Shown one piece after another: positions 5,764 through 13,434 of a stretch of DNA of 19,911 bases. The notes under the pieces were generated by a model that saw nothing but the letters and a program-made list of their open reading frames with translations, was not told the origin of the DNA and made no database searches. Within the stretch, counting starts at the first letter, position 1. Each line of letters starts with the position of its first letter. Source of the DNA: Candidatus Cloacimonadota bacterium (lineage in GTDB: Bacteria; Cloacimonadota; Cloacimonadia; Cloacimonadales; Cloacimonadaceae); NCBI GenBank assembly GCA_016875595.1, contig VGPI01000010.1, forward strand, positions 1-19,911, in the 5' to 3' direction. The position numbers and the translations under genes are program-made.

Positions 5764-7467
5764 TTAATCATCTTCAAGCGTGGATGTATCGCCGATCTCC
5801 TCGCCCCATTCCTTGGCTTTGAGGACACGGCGCATGATCTTGCCACTTCGGGTCTTGGGCAAATTAGGGACATATTCGATATCCTGAGGCATTGCCAACG
5901 GCGAGAGTTTTTTACGGATAAAGTTCATGATCTCCAGCTCCAGTTCGTCACTGGCTACATAACCGGGTTTGAGGCAGACGAATGCCTTGACCACTTCCAT
6001 ATTGACAAAGTCCGGTTTGGCGACGACAGCCGATTCGGCGACGGCAGGATGCTCCAGCAGAGCGGATTCCACTTCAAAGGGGCTGACCAGATGGCCGCCG
6101 GTGTTGATGATATCGTCATCGCGTCCCACAAACCAGAAATAGCCGTCCTGATCAATGTAGGCACGGTCGCCGGGGATATACCAGCCGTTCTTGAATTTAC
6201 CTTTGTAGGTCGCTTCGTTGTTCCAATACATCCTCATCATCGCAGGCCAGCCGGGTCGAAAGGCGATCAAGCCGATCTTGCCGGTCTCTTGGATCTGTTC
6301 ATAGGTCTCGGGATCAACCACGGCTCCGGTGACACCGGGGAAGGGTTTGCCCATGGATCCCGGTTTGATCTTCATACCGGGATAATTGGAGATCATGATC
6401 GAGCCGGTCTCCGTCTGCCAGTAAGAATCGTGGAACATCAGTCCAAATACCTTGTTCGACCAGATCACCGCCTCGGCATTGAGCGGTTCACCAACGCTTG
6501 CCAAGTGCCGCAAAGAGGACAGATCAAATTGCCTGACCAGCTCATCGCCCGCTTTCATCAGCGAACGGATCGCCGTCGGCGCTGAGTACCAGACCGTTAT
6601 GCGGTGTCTTTCAATGAACTTGTACCAGGTCTCGGCGGAAAAACCGACATCGGAAACGCATTGTGTAACGCCCATTGCCCAGGCACCGATAATGCCGTAG
6701 GAAGTACCGGTCACCCAACCAGGGTCGGCTGTGCACCAGTAGATGTCGTCATCCTTCAGATCCAGAACCCAACTCGTGGTCAGGTATTGCGAGATAAGCG
6801 AGCAGTGGACATGCTTCACACCTTTGGGCATGCCGGTCGTACCGGAGGTGTAATGCAACACGGAGGGGGACTCTGCCAGCGTGGGCTGGATCTCAAACTG
6901 ATCAACCCTTGCCGCTTCTTCCATATTGAATGCCACTTCCCGTTCCTGTAACGGGCTTTTGCCATTGTCATCAACGATGATGATATGCTTCAGATGCGGC
7001 AATTTATCCAGGATCTTGCGGATCTTGCCGACGTGTTTTTTCTGCGTGATGACTGCGGTGGTCTCGGCATTTTCCAGCCGCACCAGCAGCGATTCGTCAC
7101 CAAAAGCGGAGAACAAGGGCTGGGCAATGGCACCGGTCTTGATGATACCGGCAAAACCGATGTAAAGTTCCGGAATCCGATCCAGAAACAGACACACCCG
7201 CTGTTCGGGCTGGATTCCCAAATCCCTCAGAAATTGACCGATCGTATTGCTCAATTGTCTGATGTCATTATAGGTGTAGCGTTTTTCCTTGCCGCCCAGA
7301 CCTTCCCAGATCAGCGCCAGTTTGTCGCCTTTGCCCATTTGACAAATGCGGTCGGTGATGTACCAGCCGATATTGATGACATTTCCGGGCTGGTAGTCCA
7401 ATTCGCGCTCTGCGATCTCCCAGGAGAAACCCTGGATCCGTTCATCATAGGAACCGATATTGTGCAT
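5764..7467 (-). CDS. acsA: AMP-forming acetyl-CoA synthetase-like ligase (AcsA type)
   Basis: This ANL-superfamily enzyme activates a carboxylic acid to acyl-AMP and then a thioester, normally acetyl-CoA from acetate. The 567-aa length matches the short Bacillus AcsA type. Landmarks: P-loop YTSGTTGMPKG (~206-216), IYWCTADPGWVTG (~242-254), SVGEPLN (~324-330), SYWQTETGS (~348-356), GDRAYIDQDGYFWFVGRDDD (~433-452, hinge Asp450) and catalytic Lys543 in LPKTRSGKIMRR. The C-terminal GDTSTLED is also AcsA-like. The Trp before QTETG (Trp350) is the residue that limits the acyl pocket to acetate-size substrates in acetyl-CoA synthetases, so a short acid is likely. GAGAGG lies 8 bp before the ATG. It is the first gene of a three-gene operon with the ACP and the oxoamine synthase. 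Whether it also loads the ACP is unknown. Confidence 0.9.
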   Translation of the reverse strand: MHNIGSYDERIQGFSWEIAERELDYQPGNVINIGWYITDRICQMGKGDKLALIWEGLGGKEKRYTYNDIRQLSNTIGQFLRDLGIQPEQRVCLFLDRIPELYIGFAGIIKTGAIAQPLFSAFGDESLLVRLENAETTAVITQKKHVGKIRKILDKLPHLKHIIIVDDNGKSPLQEREVAFNMEEAARVDQFEIQPTLAESPSVLHYTSGTTGMPKGVKHVHCSLISQYLTTSWVLDLKDDDIYWCTADPGWVTGTSYGIIGAWAMGVTQCVSDVGFSAETWYKFIERHRITVWYSAPTAIRSLMKAGDELVRQFDLSSLRHLASVGEPLNAEAVIWSNKVFGLMFHDSYWQTETGSIMISNYPGMKIKPGSMGKPFPGVTGAVVDPETYEQIQETGKIGLIAFRPGWPAMMRMYWNNEATYKGKFKNGWYIPGDRAYIDQDGYFWFVGRDDDIINTGGHLVSPFEVESALLEHPAVAESAVVAKPDFVNMEVVKAFVCLKPGYVASDELELEIMNFIRKKLSPLAMPQDIEYVPNLPKTRSGKIMRRVLKAKEWGEEIGDTSTLEDD

Positions 7468-7556
7468 ACTGCGTACCTCTCATATATTTCATTATGTTAG
7501 TGATTACCTTATACAACCGGGATACTTTTTCCTATTCTTTTTGATGGCGTTCAATC

Positions 7557-7562
7557 TGTCAA
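7557..7562 (-). promoter_or_regulatory. TTGACA box, possible -35 element for acsA operon
   Basis: On the minus strand TTGACAGATTG lies about 90 bp before the acsA ATG. A weak AAGAAT 17 bp downstream could serve as -10 (4 of 6 matches to TATAAT). A dyad, AAATCAGA-N8-TCTGATTT (7568-7591), sits 5 bp upstream of the box and could be an activator site. Confidence 0.35.
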
Positions 7563-7627
7563 TAGCAAAATCAGATTTCTCTTTCTGATTTGGATGGCTG
7601 CCTTGCCTGTTTCCGCTACCAGTTTTA

Positions 7628-7687
7628 ACTGCCCCGGTCTATTTTCCCAAGTGAAACATATCGTTTCAGATGCAGTTACGGGGCAGT
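7628..7687. other. Nested inverted repeat (hairpin within hairpin) of unknown function
   Basis: The outer arms ACTGCCCCG (7628-7636) and CGGGGCAGT (7679-7687) match perfectly over 9 bp. Inside them TGAAAC (7652-7657) pairs with GTTTCA (7663-7668) around 5 nt. Neither strand has a T-run after the outer arm, so this is not a simple terminator. It may be an operator pair or a structured RNA; no known family is recognised. Confidence 0.45.
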
Positions 7688-7722
7688 CCAAGCGACATCC
7701 TGGCTTTGAAACTCCACTTGCC

Positions 7723-7816
7723 TCCTCCTTGCTTCATCACCTTAGTATAACCTTAGTATAACCTTACGACCGTAAGGTTATACTAAGGTTATACTAAGGT
7801 GATGAAGCAAGGAAGA
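7723..7816. repeat. 94-bp near-perfect palindrome, copy 2 of intergenic hairpin family
   Basis: The arms 7726-7768 and 7771-7813 are a perfect 43-bp inverted repeat around a 2-nt loop. Allowing one mismatch (7725/7814), the palindrome extends to 7723-7816. Each arm contains two tandem 11-bp units CCTTAGTATAA followed by CCTTACG, flanked outside by TCCTCCTTGCTTCAT. A second copy lies at 16699-16792. The transcript or single strand would form a very stable hairpin. Confidence 0.95.
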
Positions 7817-7892
7817 CATCCGGGGGAGCGGTTTTCTCCAGCTTGCTTTTCTCATCCTTTTCTCGCCATCTTCGATCCGTGAGGCATTAGTA

Positions 7893-7898
7893 TTGACA
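7893..7898 (+). promoter_or_regulatory. TTGACA box, possible -35 element for lepA
   Basis: TTGACAAAAC lies 46 bp before the lepA ATG. No TATAAT-like sequence is at the right spacing (about 7916-7921 reads AAAAGA), so the promoter call is tentative. Confidence 0.3.
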
Positions 7899-7944
7899 AA
7901 ACAGCGACATCAGAAAAAGAGTTTCAGGATGGGAGAACACGAAG

Positions 7945-9744
7945 ATGAAACAGGATTATATCCGTAACTTCTGCATTATAGCACATATAGACCATGGCAA
8001 ATCCACGCTGGCGGATCGTCTGTTAGAGATGACCGGCGTGATCGACAAGAATCAGGCGGTGGCGCAGGTTCTGGACGATATGGATCTGGAACGTGAGAAA
8101 GGCATTACGATCAAGTCGCATGCCATCCGGATGAACCGGCAGTATCGGGGCGATAACTACATTCTCAATCTGATCGACACTCCCGGTCATGTGGACTTTT
8201 CCTATGAGGTCTCACGGGCGCTGGCATCCTGCGAGGGTGCGGTTCTCTTGGTCGATGCTTCGCAAGGGATCGAGGCGCAGACCATGAGCAACCTCTATCT
8301 GGCAATGGATAACAACCTGGAAATATTACCAGTTATCAACAAGATCGACCTGCCCAAGGCGGATGTGGAATGCGTGGAACACGACCTGGTGGAGATCCTG
8401 GGAGTCGATCCCGCGCAGATCATGAAAGTAAGCGCCAAGACCGGACAGGGCGTGGAAGAGCTTTTGGATACGATCATCCGGACGCTACCTCATCCCACCG
8501 GTGAGAACGATCATCCCGCCAAAGCGCTTATCTTTGATTCCTATTTCGATATGTATCGCGGTGTGGTCGTTCTGGTCAGAATGTTTGACGGCACGCTTCG
8601 GAAGGGTGAGCGGATTAAGCTCATTTCCACCGGCAAGGAATTTGACATCGAGGAGATCGGTTATCTGGGCTTGAAGTTTGAGCCGCAGAAGGAATTGAAT
8701 GCCGGCGAGGCGGGCTATATCATTGCCAATATCAAGGAAGTGGCGGACGCCCGCGTGGGCGATACGATCACCACTACCAAGAATGGTTGCGGGGAGGCAT
8801 TGCCCGGATTTATGGATCCGAAGCCGATGGTCTATAGCGGTATCTTTCCGATCAATGGCGAGGACTATGAAAATCTGGTGGAAGCCATTGCCAAACTGAA
8901 GCTTAACGATGCGGCGCTGATGTATGAGAAGGAGAGTTCGCTGGCTCTGGGTTATGGATTCCGCTGTGGCTTTCTCGGCATGCTGCACCTCGAGATCGTC
9001 AAGGAACGGCTCCTGCGGGAATATAATGTGCCGATCATTGCCACCACGCCCAGCGTACGCTTTAATATCCAGCTCAAGGATGGCAATACCATCACGGTTT
9101 ACAATCCGGTTGATTTCCCTGATCCATCAAAGATCGAGACCATTTTTGAACCGGTCATGGATACCGAGATCATCGTGCCTACCGATTATATCGGCAATAT
9201 CATGAAACTGGCTCAGGAGCGGCGCGGCATCCAGAAAAACATCCAGTACATCGACGAAAAGCGGGTGGAACTCACCTATGAGATGCCGCTGATCGAGATC
9301 ATCTTTGATTTTTATGACAAACTCAAGACCGTCAGCCGGGGCTATGCCTCGCTGGATTATCATTTCAAGGAATACCGTCCCGCCAATGTGGTCAAGGTGG
9401 ACATTCTGATCAATGGCGAGAAGGTGGATGCGATGTCTTTCATCTGCCACATCGACAAAGCGTATAACTGGGGTAAAAGCGTGACCGAAACGCTGGCGGA
9501 CGTGATTCCACGGCATCTCTTTAAGATCGCTTTGCAGGCCAGCATCGGTGCCAAGATCATCGCCAGAAGCACGATCAATGCCATGCGCAAGGACGTTTTG
9601 GCAAAGTGCTATGGCGGTGATGTCACCCGGAAACGGAAACTCCTCGAAAAACAAAAGGAAGGCAAGAAAAAGATGAAGGAGATCGGATCCGTGACCGTTC
9701 CACAGGAAGCATTCCTCGCTGTCCTGCGCGCTGACCGCGACTGA
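7945..9744 (+). CDS. lepA: Elongation factor 4 (LepA), ribosome back-translocase GTPase
   Basis: LepA is a translational GTPase that acts on stalled or mistranslocated ribosomes. The 599-aa product has the usual length and order. G1 is AHIDHGKST (~13-21), the switch region is EKGITIKSHAIRM (~51-63), G3 is DTPGHVDF (~78-85) and G4 is NKID (~132-135). Domain II and the domain III/V region follow. The LepA-specific C-terminal domain contains NAMRKDVLAKCYGGDVTRKRKLLEKQKEGKKKMK, seen here near residues 547-580, and the end FLAVLRADRD. The RBS GGGAGA (7931-7936) supports the ATG at 7945. An outer-membrane protein gene starts 6 bp after its stop, so the two are probably in one operon. Identity is certain. 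Confidence 0.98.
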   Translation: MKQDYIRNFCIIAHIDHGKSTLADRLLEMTGVIDKNQAVAQVLDDMDLEREKGITIKSHAIRMNRQYRGDNYILNLIDTPGHVDFSYEVSRALASCEGAVLLVDASQGIEAQTMSNLYLAMDNNLEILPVINKIDLPKADVECVEHDLVEILGVDPAQIMKVSAKTGQGVEELLDTIIRTLPHPTGENDHPAKALIFDSYFDMYRGVVVLVRMFDGTLRKGERIKLISTGKEFDIEEIGYLGLKFEPQKELNAGEAGYIIANIKEVADARVGDTITTTKNGCGEALPGFMDPKPMVYSGIFPINGEDYENLVEAIAKLKLNDAALMYEKESSLALGYGFRCGFLGMLHLEIVKERLLREYNVPIIATTPSVRFNIQLKDGNTITVYNPVDFPDPSKIETIFEPVMDTEIIVPTDYIGNIMKLAQERRGIQKNIQYIDEKRVELTYEMPLIEIIFDFYDKLKTVSRGYASLDYHFKEYRPANVVKVDILINGEKVDAMSFICHIDKAYNWGKSVTETLADVIPRHLFKIALQASIGAKIIARSTINAMRKDVLAKCYGGDVTRKRKLLEKQKEGKKKMKEIGSVTVPQEAFLAVLRADRD

Positions 9745-9750
9745 GCGGCT

Positions 9751-11433
9751 ATGATCCGTCGCCTCCTCCTGCTGAGTTGCCTCTGCTTTCTGGGCTGGCA
9801 GGGCTTGTCTGCCATTGATACGGTCATTGGAGAGGTCACGATCGGGGCGGACTTCCGGGTCGATGAGAAAGCCCTGCTGAAGGTCATCGATCTCAGGGAA
9901 GGCGAGGTCTTTGATAATGATCGCGTGCTGGCAGCGGTGGATCGGTTGCGTTCATATATGGTCTCACAGGGATATTATTACGTCGAGGTCAGCTATCCGC
10001 AGATCATCCCCGCTGACAAAGGTAACTTGCTGATATCATTCCAGTTATATGAGCGGATCAATCCGCATGTCACTCTAGTGCGCTTCACGGGGATGCGCTA
10101 TTTCAGTGATGATAAACTGAAACAGCTTCTGCTCCTGACCACCGTGCCCAATATTCCGCTGAAGGAACTGGAACGCCTGAAAGAACGGGTGCTCAATCTC
10201 TATCTGCAACGCTCCTACCTCTTTGCCCGGATCGAAGTGGACAGTTTGTATCGGAACGATACCGGGCTGACGGCGGTGATCGGGATCGATGAAGGCAAAC
10301 CCTTCAGCCCACAGAATAACGTCTTCCGCGGGAACAAGACGACCCGGGAGAATACGCTGCTGGCGATCTCCGGCTTGAATCAGGCAAAGCAGATCACGCC
10401 GGATGTCCTCCGGCGTGCCGAAGCCAATGTCCTGGGCAAGAGTTATATCCGCAGTTGCCGGATCGATCCGGTCAATGACAATACCCTGCTCTTTACGGTG
10501 GAAGAAGGGAAAATGACCTACCTGGAAGGGGTCTTGGGCGTTAATGATCAAGCCGGGCAAACCAAACTCAGCGGACAAGTCCGGATCCGCTTCCTGAACC
10601 TCTGGGGCACCGATCGCGCCATCCGGCTGTTTTGGCGGCAACTTCCCACCCAATCAGGGGAATTGGAACTGAAATATCACGAATCCGGCTCTTTACGCTT
10701 CCCGCTGGCGGGTGATCTCACACTCTACCGATCCGTGCGGGATTCTTCCTGGATCAAGATGTCTGCCCGGGCAGAGGTGTACATGTATCATACGTATCAC
10801 AGATATGGAGTGCAACTGGAAGCGGAGTCGATCACGCCGGGGATCAGGCGGCCGGCGGTCATAGACCGGTCGTCAAATAGCAAGACAGGTGTTTTCTGGC
10901 ACTATGAGAATGTCGATTACCCACCCAATCCCACCCGGGGTACGGAACTCGATCTTCAGTATCGCTGGATCTGGACTGATGATCCGGGGGTAAAAAATGT
11001 CCGCAATGCGCTGGAACTGAATGCCTGGTTCTATATCCCCATTTCCCGCAGGTTGGTGGGTGCTCAGGGGACGCATCTGCGCGATCTGAACGACAGCAAT
11101 GCCCGGGAATATGAATTGTGGACGATGGGCGGGCATCATTCTTTGCGGGGATTCGATGAGGACAGTTTTAAGAGCTGGCGCCTGGGCTGGATGAACTGGG
11201 AACTCCGGTATCGCATCACTCCGGAATCAAGAGTGTATCTTTTTATCGACAATGGGATCTATGCCCTGGATCGGGAGAGCTATCAAACCGGACTGATTGG
11301 CGTAGGTCTCGGGATTACAATGAGTTCCAGGATCGGTATGGTCTCGGTTGTGTATGGTCTGGGGGCTCAGGACGGGCATGTTCCGAGTCCCGGTAATGGC
11401 TTTGTTCATCTCGGTTTGGATACCTATTTCTAA
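9751..11433 (+). CDS. Omp85/TamA-like outer-membrane protein with POTRA repeats
   Basis: The 560-aa product starts with a signal peptide (MIRRLLLLSCLCFLGWQGLSA, cleavage likely near residue 21). About 24-255 contains three POTRA-like modules: GEVTIGADFRVDEKALLKVI..., VRFTGMRYFSDDKLKQLL..., and NVFRGNKTTRENTLLAISGL, each with the beta-alpha-alpha-beta-beta pattern. Residues ~255-560 are rich in alternating aromatic and polar residues, with GGHHSLRGFDEDSF resembling the Omp85 xRGF motif (L6 loop), and the chain ends in Tyr-Phe, as outer-membrane barrels do. It is shorter than BamA, so TamA-like or another Omp85 branch is more likely. Proteins of this family insert barrels or move proteins or lipids across the outer membrane. 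There is no strong RBS; it is probably coupled to lepA, whose stop is 6 bp upstream. Confidence 0.85.
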   Translation: MIRRLLLLSCLCFLGWQGLSAIDTVIGEVTIGADFRVDEKALLKVIDLREGEVFDNDRVLAAVDRLRSYMVSQGYYYVEVSYPQIIPADKGNLLISFQLYERINPHVTLVRFTGMRYFSDDKLKQLLLLTTVPNIPLKELERLKERVLNLYLQRSYLFARIEVDSLYRNDTGLTAVIGIDEGKPFSPQNNVFRGNKTTRENTLLAISGLNQAKQITPDVLRRAEANVLGKSYIRSCRIDPVNDNTLLFTVEEGKMTYLEGVLGVNDQAGQTKLSGQVRIRFLNLWGTDRAIRLFWRQLPTQSGELELKYHESGSLRFPLAGDLTLYRSVRDSSWIKMSARAEVYMYHTYHRYGVQLEAESITPGIRRPAVIDRSSNSKTGVFWHYENVDYPPNPTRGTELDLQYRWIWTDDPGVKNVRNALELNAWFYIPISRRLVGAQGTHLRDLNDSNAREYELWTMGGHHSLRGFDEDSFKSWRLGWMNWELRYRITPESRVYLFIDNGIYALDRESYQTGLIGVGLGITMSSRIGMVSVVYGLGAQDGHVPSPGNGFVHLGLDTYF

Positions 11434-11533
11434 AAAATCTGGGCTTATCCAAAAAAATATCTTGCCAAAAAAGGCGCATTTATACATTGGTGACCCAAGC
11501 AAGCGCATAGATGTGACAAAGGACTGTGTGACA

Positions 11534-11561
11534 GCATGGTTAATCTGTTGATTTAACATGC
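11534..11561 (+). terminator. Possible weak terminator hairpin after the Omp85-like gene
   Basis: GCATG and TTAA (11534-11543, with one bulged G) pair with TTAA-CATGC (11553-11561), followed by TTTCT. The T-tract is poor and the hairpin lies 100 bp past the stop, so this is a weak candidate. Confidence 0.3.
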
Positions 11562-11613
11562 TTTCTGGAGTACATTCGCAAGAGATCTTGCTACTTGTAG
11601 TCATTTATTATAA

Positions 11614-11619
11614 TTGACC
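11614..11619 (+). promoter_or_regulatory. TTGACC box upstream of the small lipoprotein gene
   Basis: TTGACC lies 37 bp before the ATG at 11657, too near for both a standard -35 and a long leader, and no clear -10 follows. A dyad GCAAGA-GA-TCTTGC (11578-11591) lies just upstream. The call is tentative. Confidence 0.2.
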
Positions 11620-11656
11620 AATACCCAAAAGGGAATCTACTCAATGGAGGAATAAA

Positions 11657-11818
11657 ATGAAAAAATCCCTGTTACTCGTACTGATCGCTATCATGCTACT
11701 GAGCACTCTCGTGTTTGTCGGTTGCAAGAAAAAGGTCGAAGAGCCAGTCGTCGAAGAGCCTCAACCGGTTGAACAAGTTCAGCCCCCAGTTGTCGACACC
11801 ACCAAAACCGTCCAGTAA
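11657..11818 (+). CDS. Small (53-aa) lipoprotein with Pro/Val/Glu-rich tail
   Basis: The frame starts MKKSLLLVLIAIMLLSTLV and reaches Cys23 in LVFVGC, a lipobox-like sequence (Phe at -3 is less usual than Leu/Val/Ile). A lipoprotein signal peptide of 22 residues would leave a 31-residue mature peptide: Cys-Lys-Lys-Lys, then VEEPVVEEPQPVEQVQPPVVD, extended in character and ending TVQ. TGGAGG (11645-11650) is a strong RBS at good spacing, and a strong terminator follows at 11863-11890, so the gene forms its own transcription unit. It lacks the C-terminal Lys of Braun's lipoprotein. I recognise no family. The size, RBS and terminator argue for a real, possibly well-expressed envelope peptide. 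Confidence 0.75.
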   Translation: MKKSLLLVLIAIMLLSTLVFVGCKKKVEEPVVEEPQPVEQVQPPVVDTTKTVQ

Positions 11819-11862
11819 CCTAAGACCCAAACAAAACTACACCTATCCGCAGTCCTTAAAAG

Positions 11863-11890
11863 CGGGTGCCACAACGGCACCCGTTTTTTT
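11863..11890 (+). terminator. Strong terminator, probably bidirectional
   Basis: CGGGTGCC (11863-11870) pairs perfectly with GGCACCCG (11876-11883) around ACAAC, followed by seven T. On the minus strand the same stem follows the stop codon of the histidine kinase gene (11889-11891) and is trailed by CTTTTAAG, so it can serve both converging genes. Confidence 0.9.
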
Positions 11891-13433
11891 ATGCTTTTTC
11901 CAATACCTCCCGGCATAATCGCAGCAGCGTGTTCAATGCATAGGGCTTATGTAAAAACTCATATCCCCGTTCCAGCGCTGTCTTGATCTGGGGCTTATCC
12001 TCAGTATATCCGCTGGACAGTATTACTTCAGCATGAGGATGGCGTTCTCTGATAACCTCCGCCAGTTCCAAGCCGTTACCATCGGGTAATATGACATCAA
12101 CCAGATACAGATCATATTTATACTGTTCAATCATTGCCAGCGCAGTAGCCACATCCTCAGCGGTATCTACCTGGTATCCATGCATGGCTAAAGCCTGGGA
12201 AGCAAGCTCGCAGACCATGCTATCATCCTCAACTATCAGGATGCTCTCAGAAAAGACCCGCTCATCCTCGACCTTTTCATCATCACCATAGGGTGTCTGA
12301 CTATCGTCCTCTACAATAGGCAGATAGATATTGAATGTGGTACCGGCTCCCTGTTTGCTCTGGACTACGATTGCCCCCTGATGCTGCCGGACGACACTAT
12401 AAACCGTAGAGAGGCCAAGCCCGGAGCCCTTGTACTTGGTTGTGAAGAAAGGATCAAAAATGTGTTCCACAGTACTTTGATCCATGCCTTGTCCAGTATC
12501 GGCAAAGCTGATCAGCACATATTTCCCGGCAGTCAGTGCGGATAGGTTTTGACAATCATCTGTCGTCAGTTCTACATCGCTGATCTTTACATCGATCCTG
12601 CCGCCCAAGGGCATTGCCTCCCTGGCGTTGACGGCAAGGTTGAGAAAGACCTGCTCGATCTGGCTTTCATCAGCGCAGATCTTCCAGTTGTTCTCATCCA
12701 GATCCAGCTTCATCCGAATATCTTCACCCATCATCCTGAGAAGTAGTTTATGCAGGCTCTGAATAACTTTACCGGGATGGAACACGCTGTAATCGCTTTC
12801 CTGCTTGCGGCTGAAACTCAGTAGTTGTCGGGTCAGCGCTGATGCTTTCCTGCCGCTCGTAAGGATGATGTCCAAGCTTTTCATGAGGTGTTCGTTGTCG
12901 CCAAAGGCTTTCATCATGATCTCGGCATGACCGATGATCACCTGCAGGATATTATTAAAGTCATGCGCAATACCACTGGCGAGACGTCCGACATTTTCAA
13001 AGCGTTTGGAGTGGACGATCGATTGAGACAGGTGGTAGTGCTCGCTGCGATTCTCGGTAATCTCGAGGATACCGGTTTCAATTCCAAGCCGATCATACAA
13101 TGGGATATGTGTGACATTGAACTGGAAGTATCTTTTCAAGAACGAAAAGGTATAGACGCTGTTAACGCTTTTACCTTCCTTGAACAAGGACTGGAGCAGC
13201 CGGTTCTGGTGATTCTCATCAAATTCAGCGCTTTCTTCATCCATGCGGCTGATTTCAACCACAAACAGCGAATCTCCCGGCACGATCTCCGGCAGCCAGT
13301 GGATAAAGATCTCATTCCGGTAGATCAGTTTCATTTCCATATTGCAGATCCGCACTCCAAATGGAGCATGGTCAAACATCATTTGATGATCGAGGTCAAG
13401 TGAAGCCAGGTCGATACTTTTATCATTATCCAT
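11889..13433 (-). CDS. Soluble hybrid histidine kinase: PAS - HisKA - HATPase - receiver
   Basis: With the ATG at 13433 the product is 514 aa. Residues ~15-130 form a PAS-like sensor (FDHAPFGVRICNMEMKLIYRN...GILEITENR). HisKA has the H-box ASGIAHDFNNILQ with His157. HATPase_c has the N-box QVFLNLAVNAREAM (~261-274), G1 ADTGQGMD (~311-318), F-box FDPFFTTK and G2 GSGLGLST (~336-343). A C-terminal receiver (~397-514) has acidic DD (403-404), phosphoacceptor Asp446 in LVDVILPDG, Ser474 and Lys496 in HKPY, so it looks active. There is no transmembrane segment. A longer frame to 13463 exists, but 13433 is preferred: it lies one base past the stop of the upstream gene (TAATATG) and has AGGAT at suitable spacing. 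There is no DNA-binding output and no separate regulator in the window. Confidence 0.9.
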   Translation of the reverse strand: MDNDKSIDLASLDLDHQMMFDHAPFGVRICNMEMKLIYRNEIFIHWLPEIVPGDSLFVVEISRMDEESAEFDENHQNRLLQSLFKEGKSVNSVYTFSFLKRYFQFNVTHIPLYDRLGIETGILEITENRSEHYHLSQSIVHSKRFENVGRLASGIAHDFNNILQVIIGHAEIMMKAFGDNEHLMKSLDIILTSGRKASALTRQLLSFSRKQESDYSVFHPGKVIQSLHKLLLRMMGEDIRMKLDLDENNWKICADESQIEQVFLNLAVNAREAMPLGGRIDVKISDVELTTDDCQNLSALTAGKYVLISFADTGQGMDQSTVEHIFDPFFTTKYKGSGLGLSTVYSVVRQHQGAIVVQSKQGAGTTFNIYLPIVEDDSQTPYGDDEKVEDERVFSESILIVEDDSMVCELASQALAMHGYQVDTAEDVATALAMIEQYKYDLYLVDVILPDGNGLELAEVIRERHPHAEVILSSGYTEDKPQIKTALERGYEFLHKPYALNTLLRLCREVLEKA

Positions 13434-13434
13434 A

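Larger units (their letters stand above)
7468..7944. other. 477-bp divergent intergenic region between acsA and lepA
   Basis: This contains, in order: a minus-strand TTGACA box (7557-7562), an 8-bp dyad (7568-7591), a nested hairpin (7628-7687), the 94-bp palindrome (7723-7816) and a plus-strand TTGACA box (7893-7898). I see no coding frame. The size and structure exceed what two simple divergent promoters need, so an unrecognised regulatory RNA or operator is possible. Confidence 0.6.

Noticed and set aside
7723..7816. CRISPR array or attachment site from the tandem 11-bp units
   Set aside because: The units are directly adjacent within palindrome arms with no spacers and no cas genes; the structure is an inverted repeat.
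7723..7816. Simple transcription terminator
   Set aside because: There is no T-tract, the arms exceed 40 bp, and this copy lies in a divergent region, not at the end of a gene.
8485..8988. Minus-strand open frame within lepA
   Set aside because: It is a shadow of lepA, whose identity is certain.
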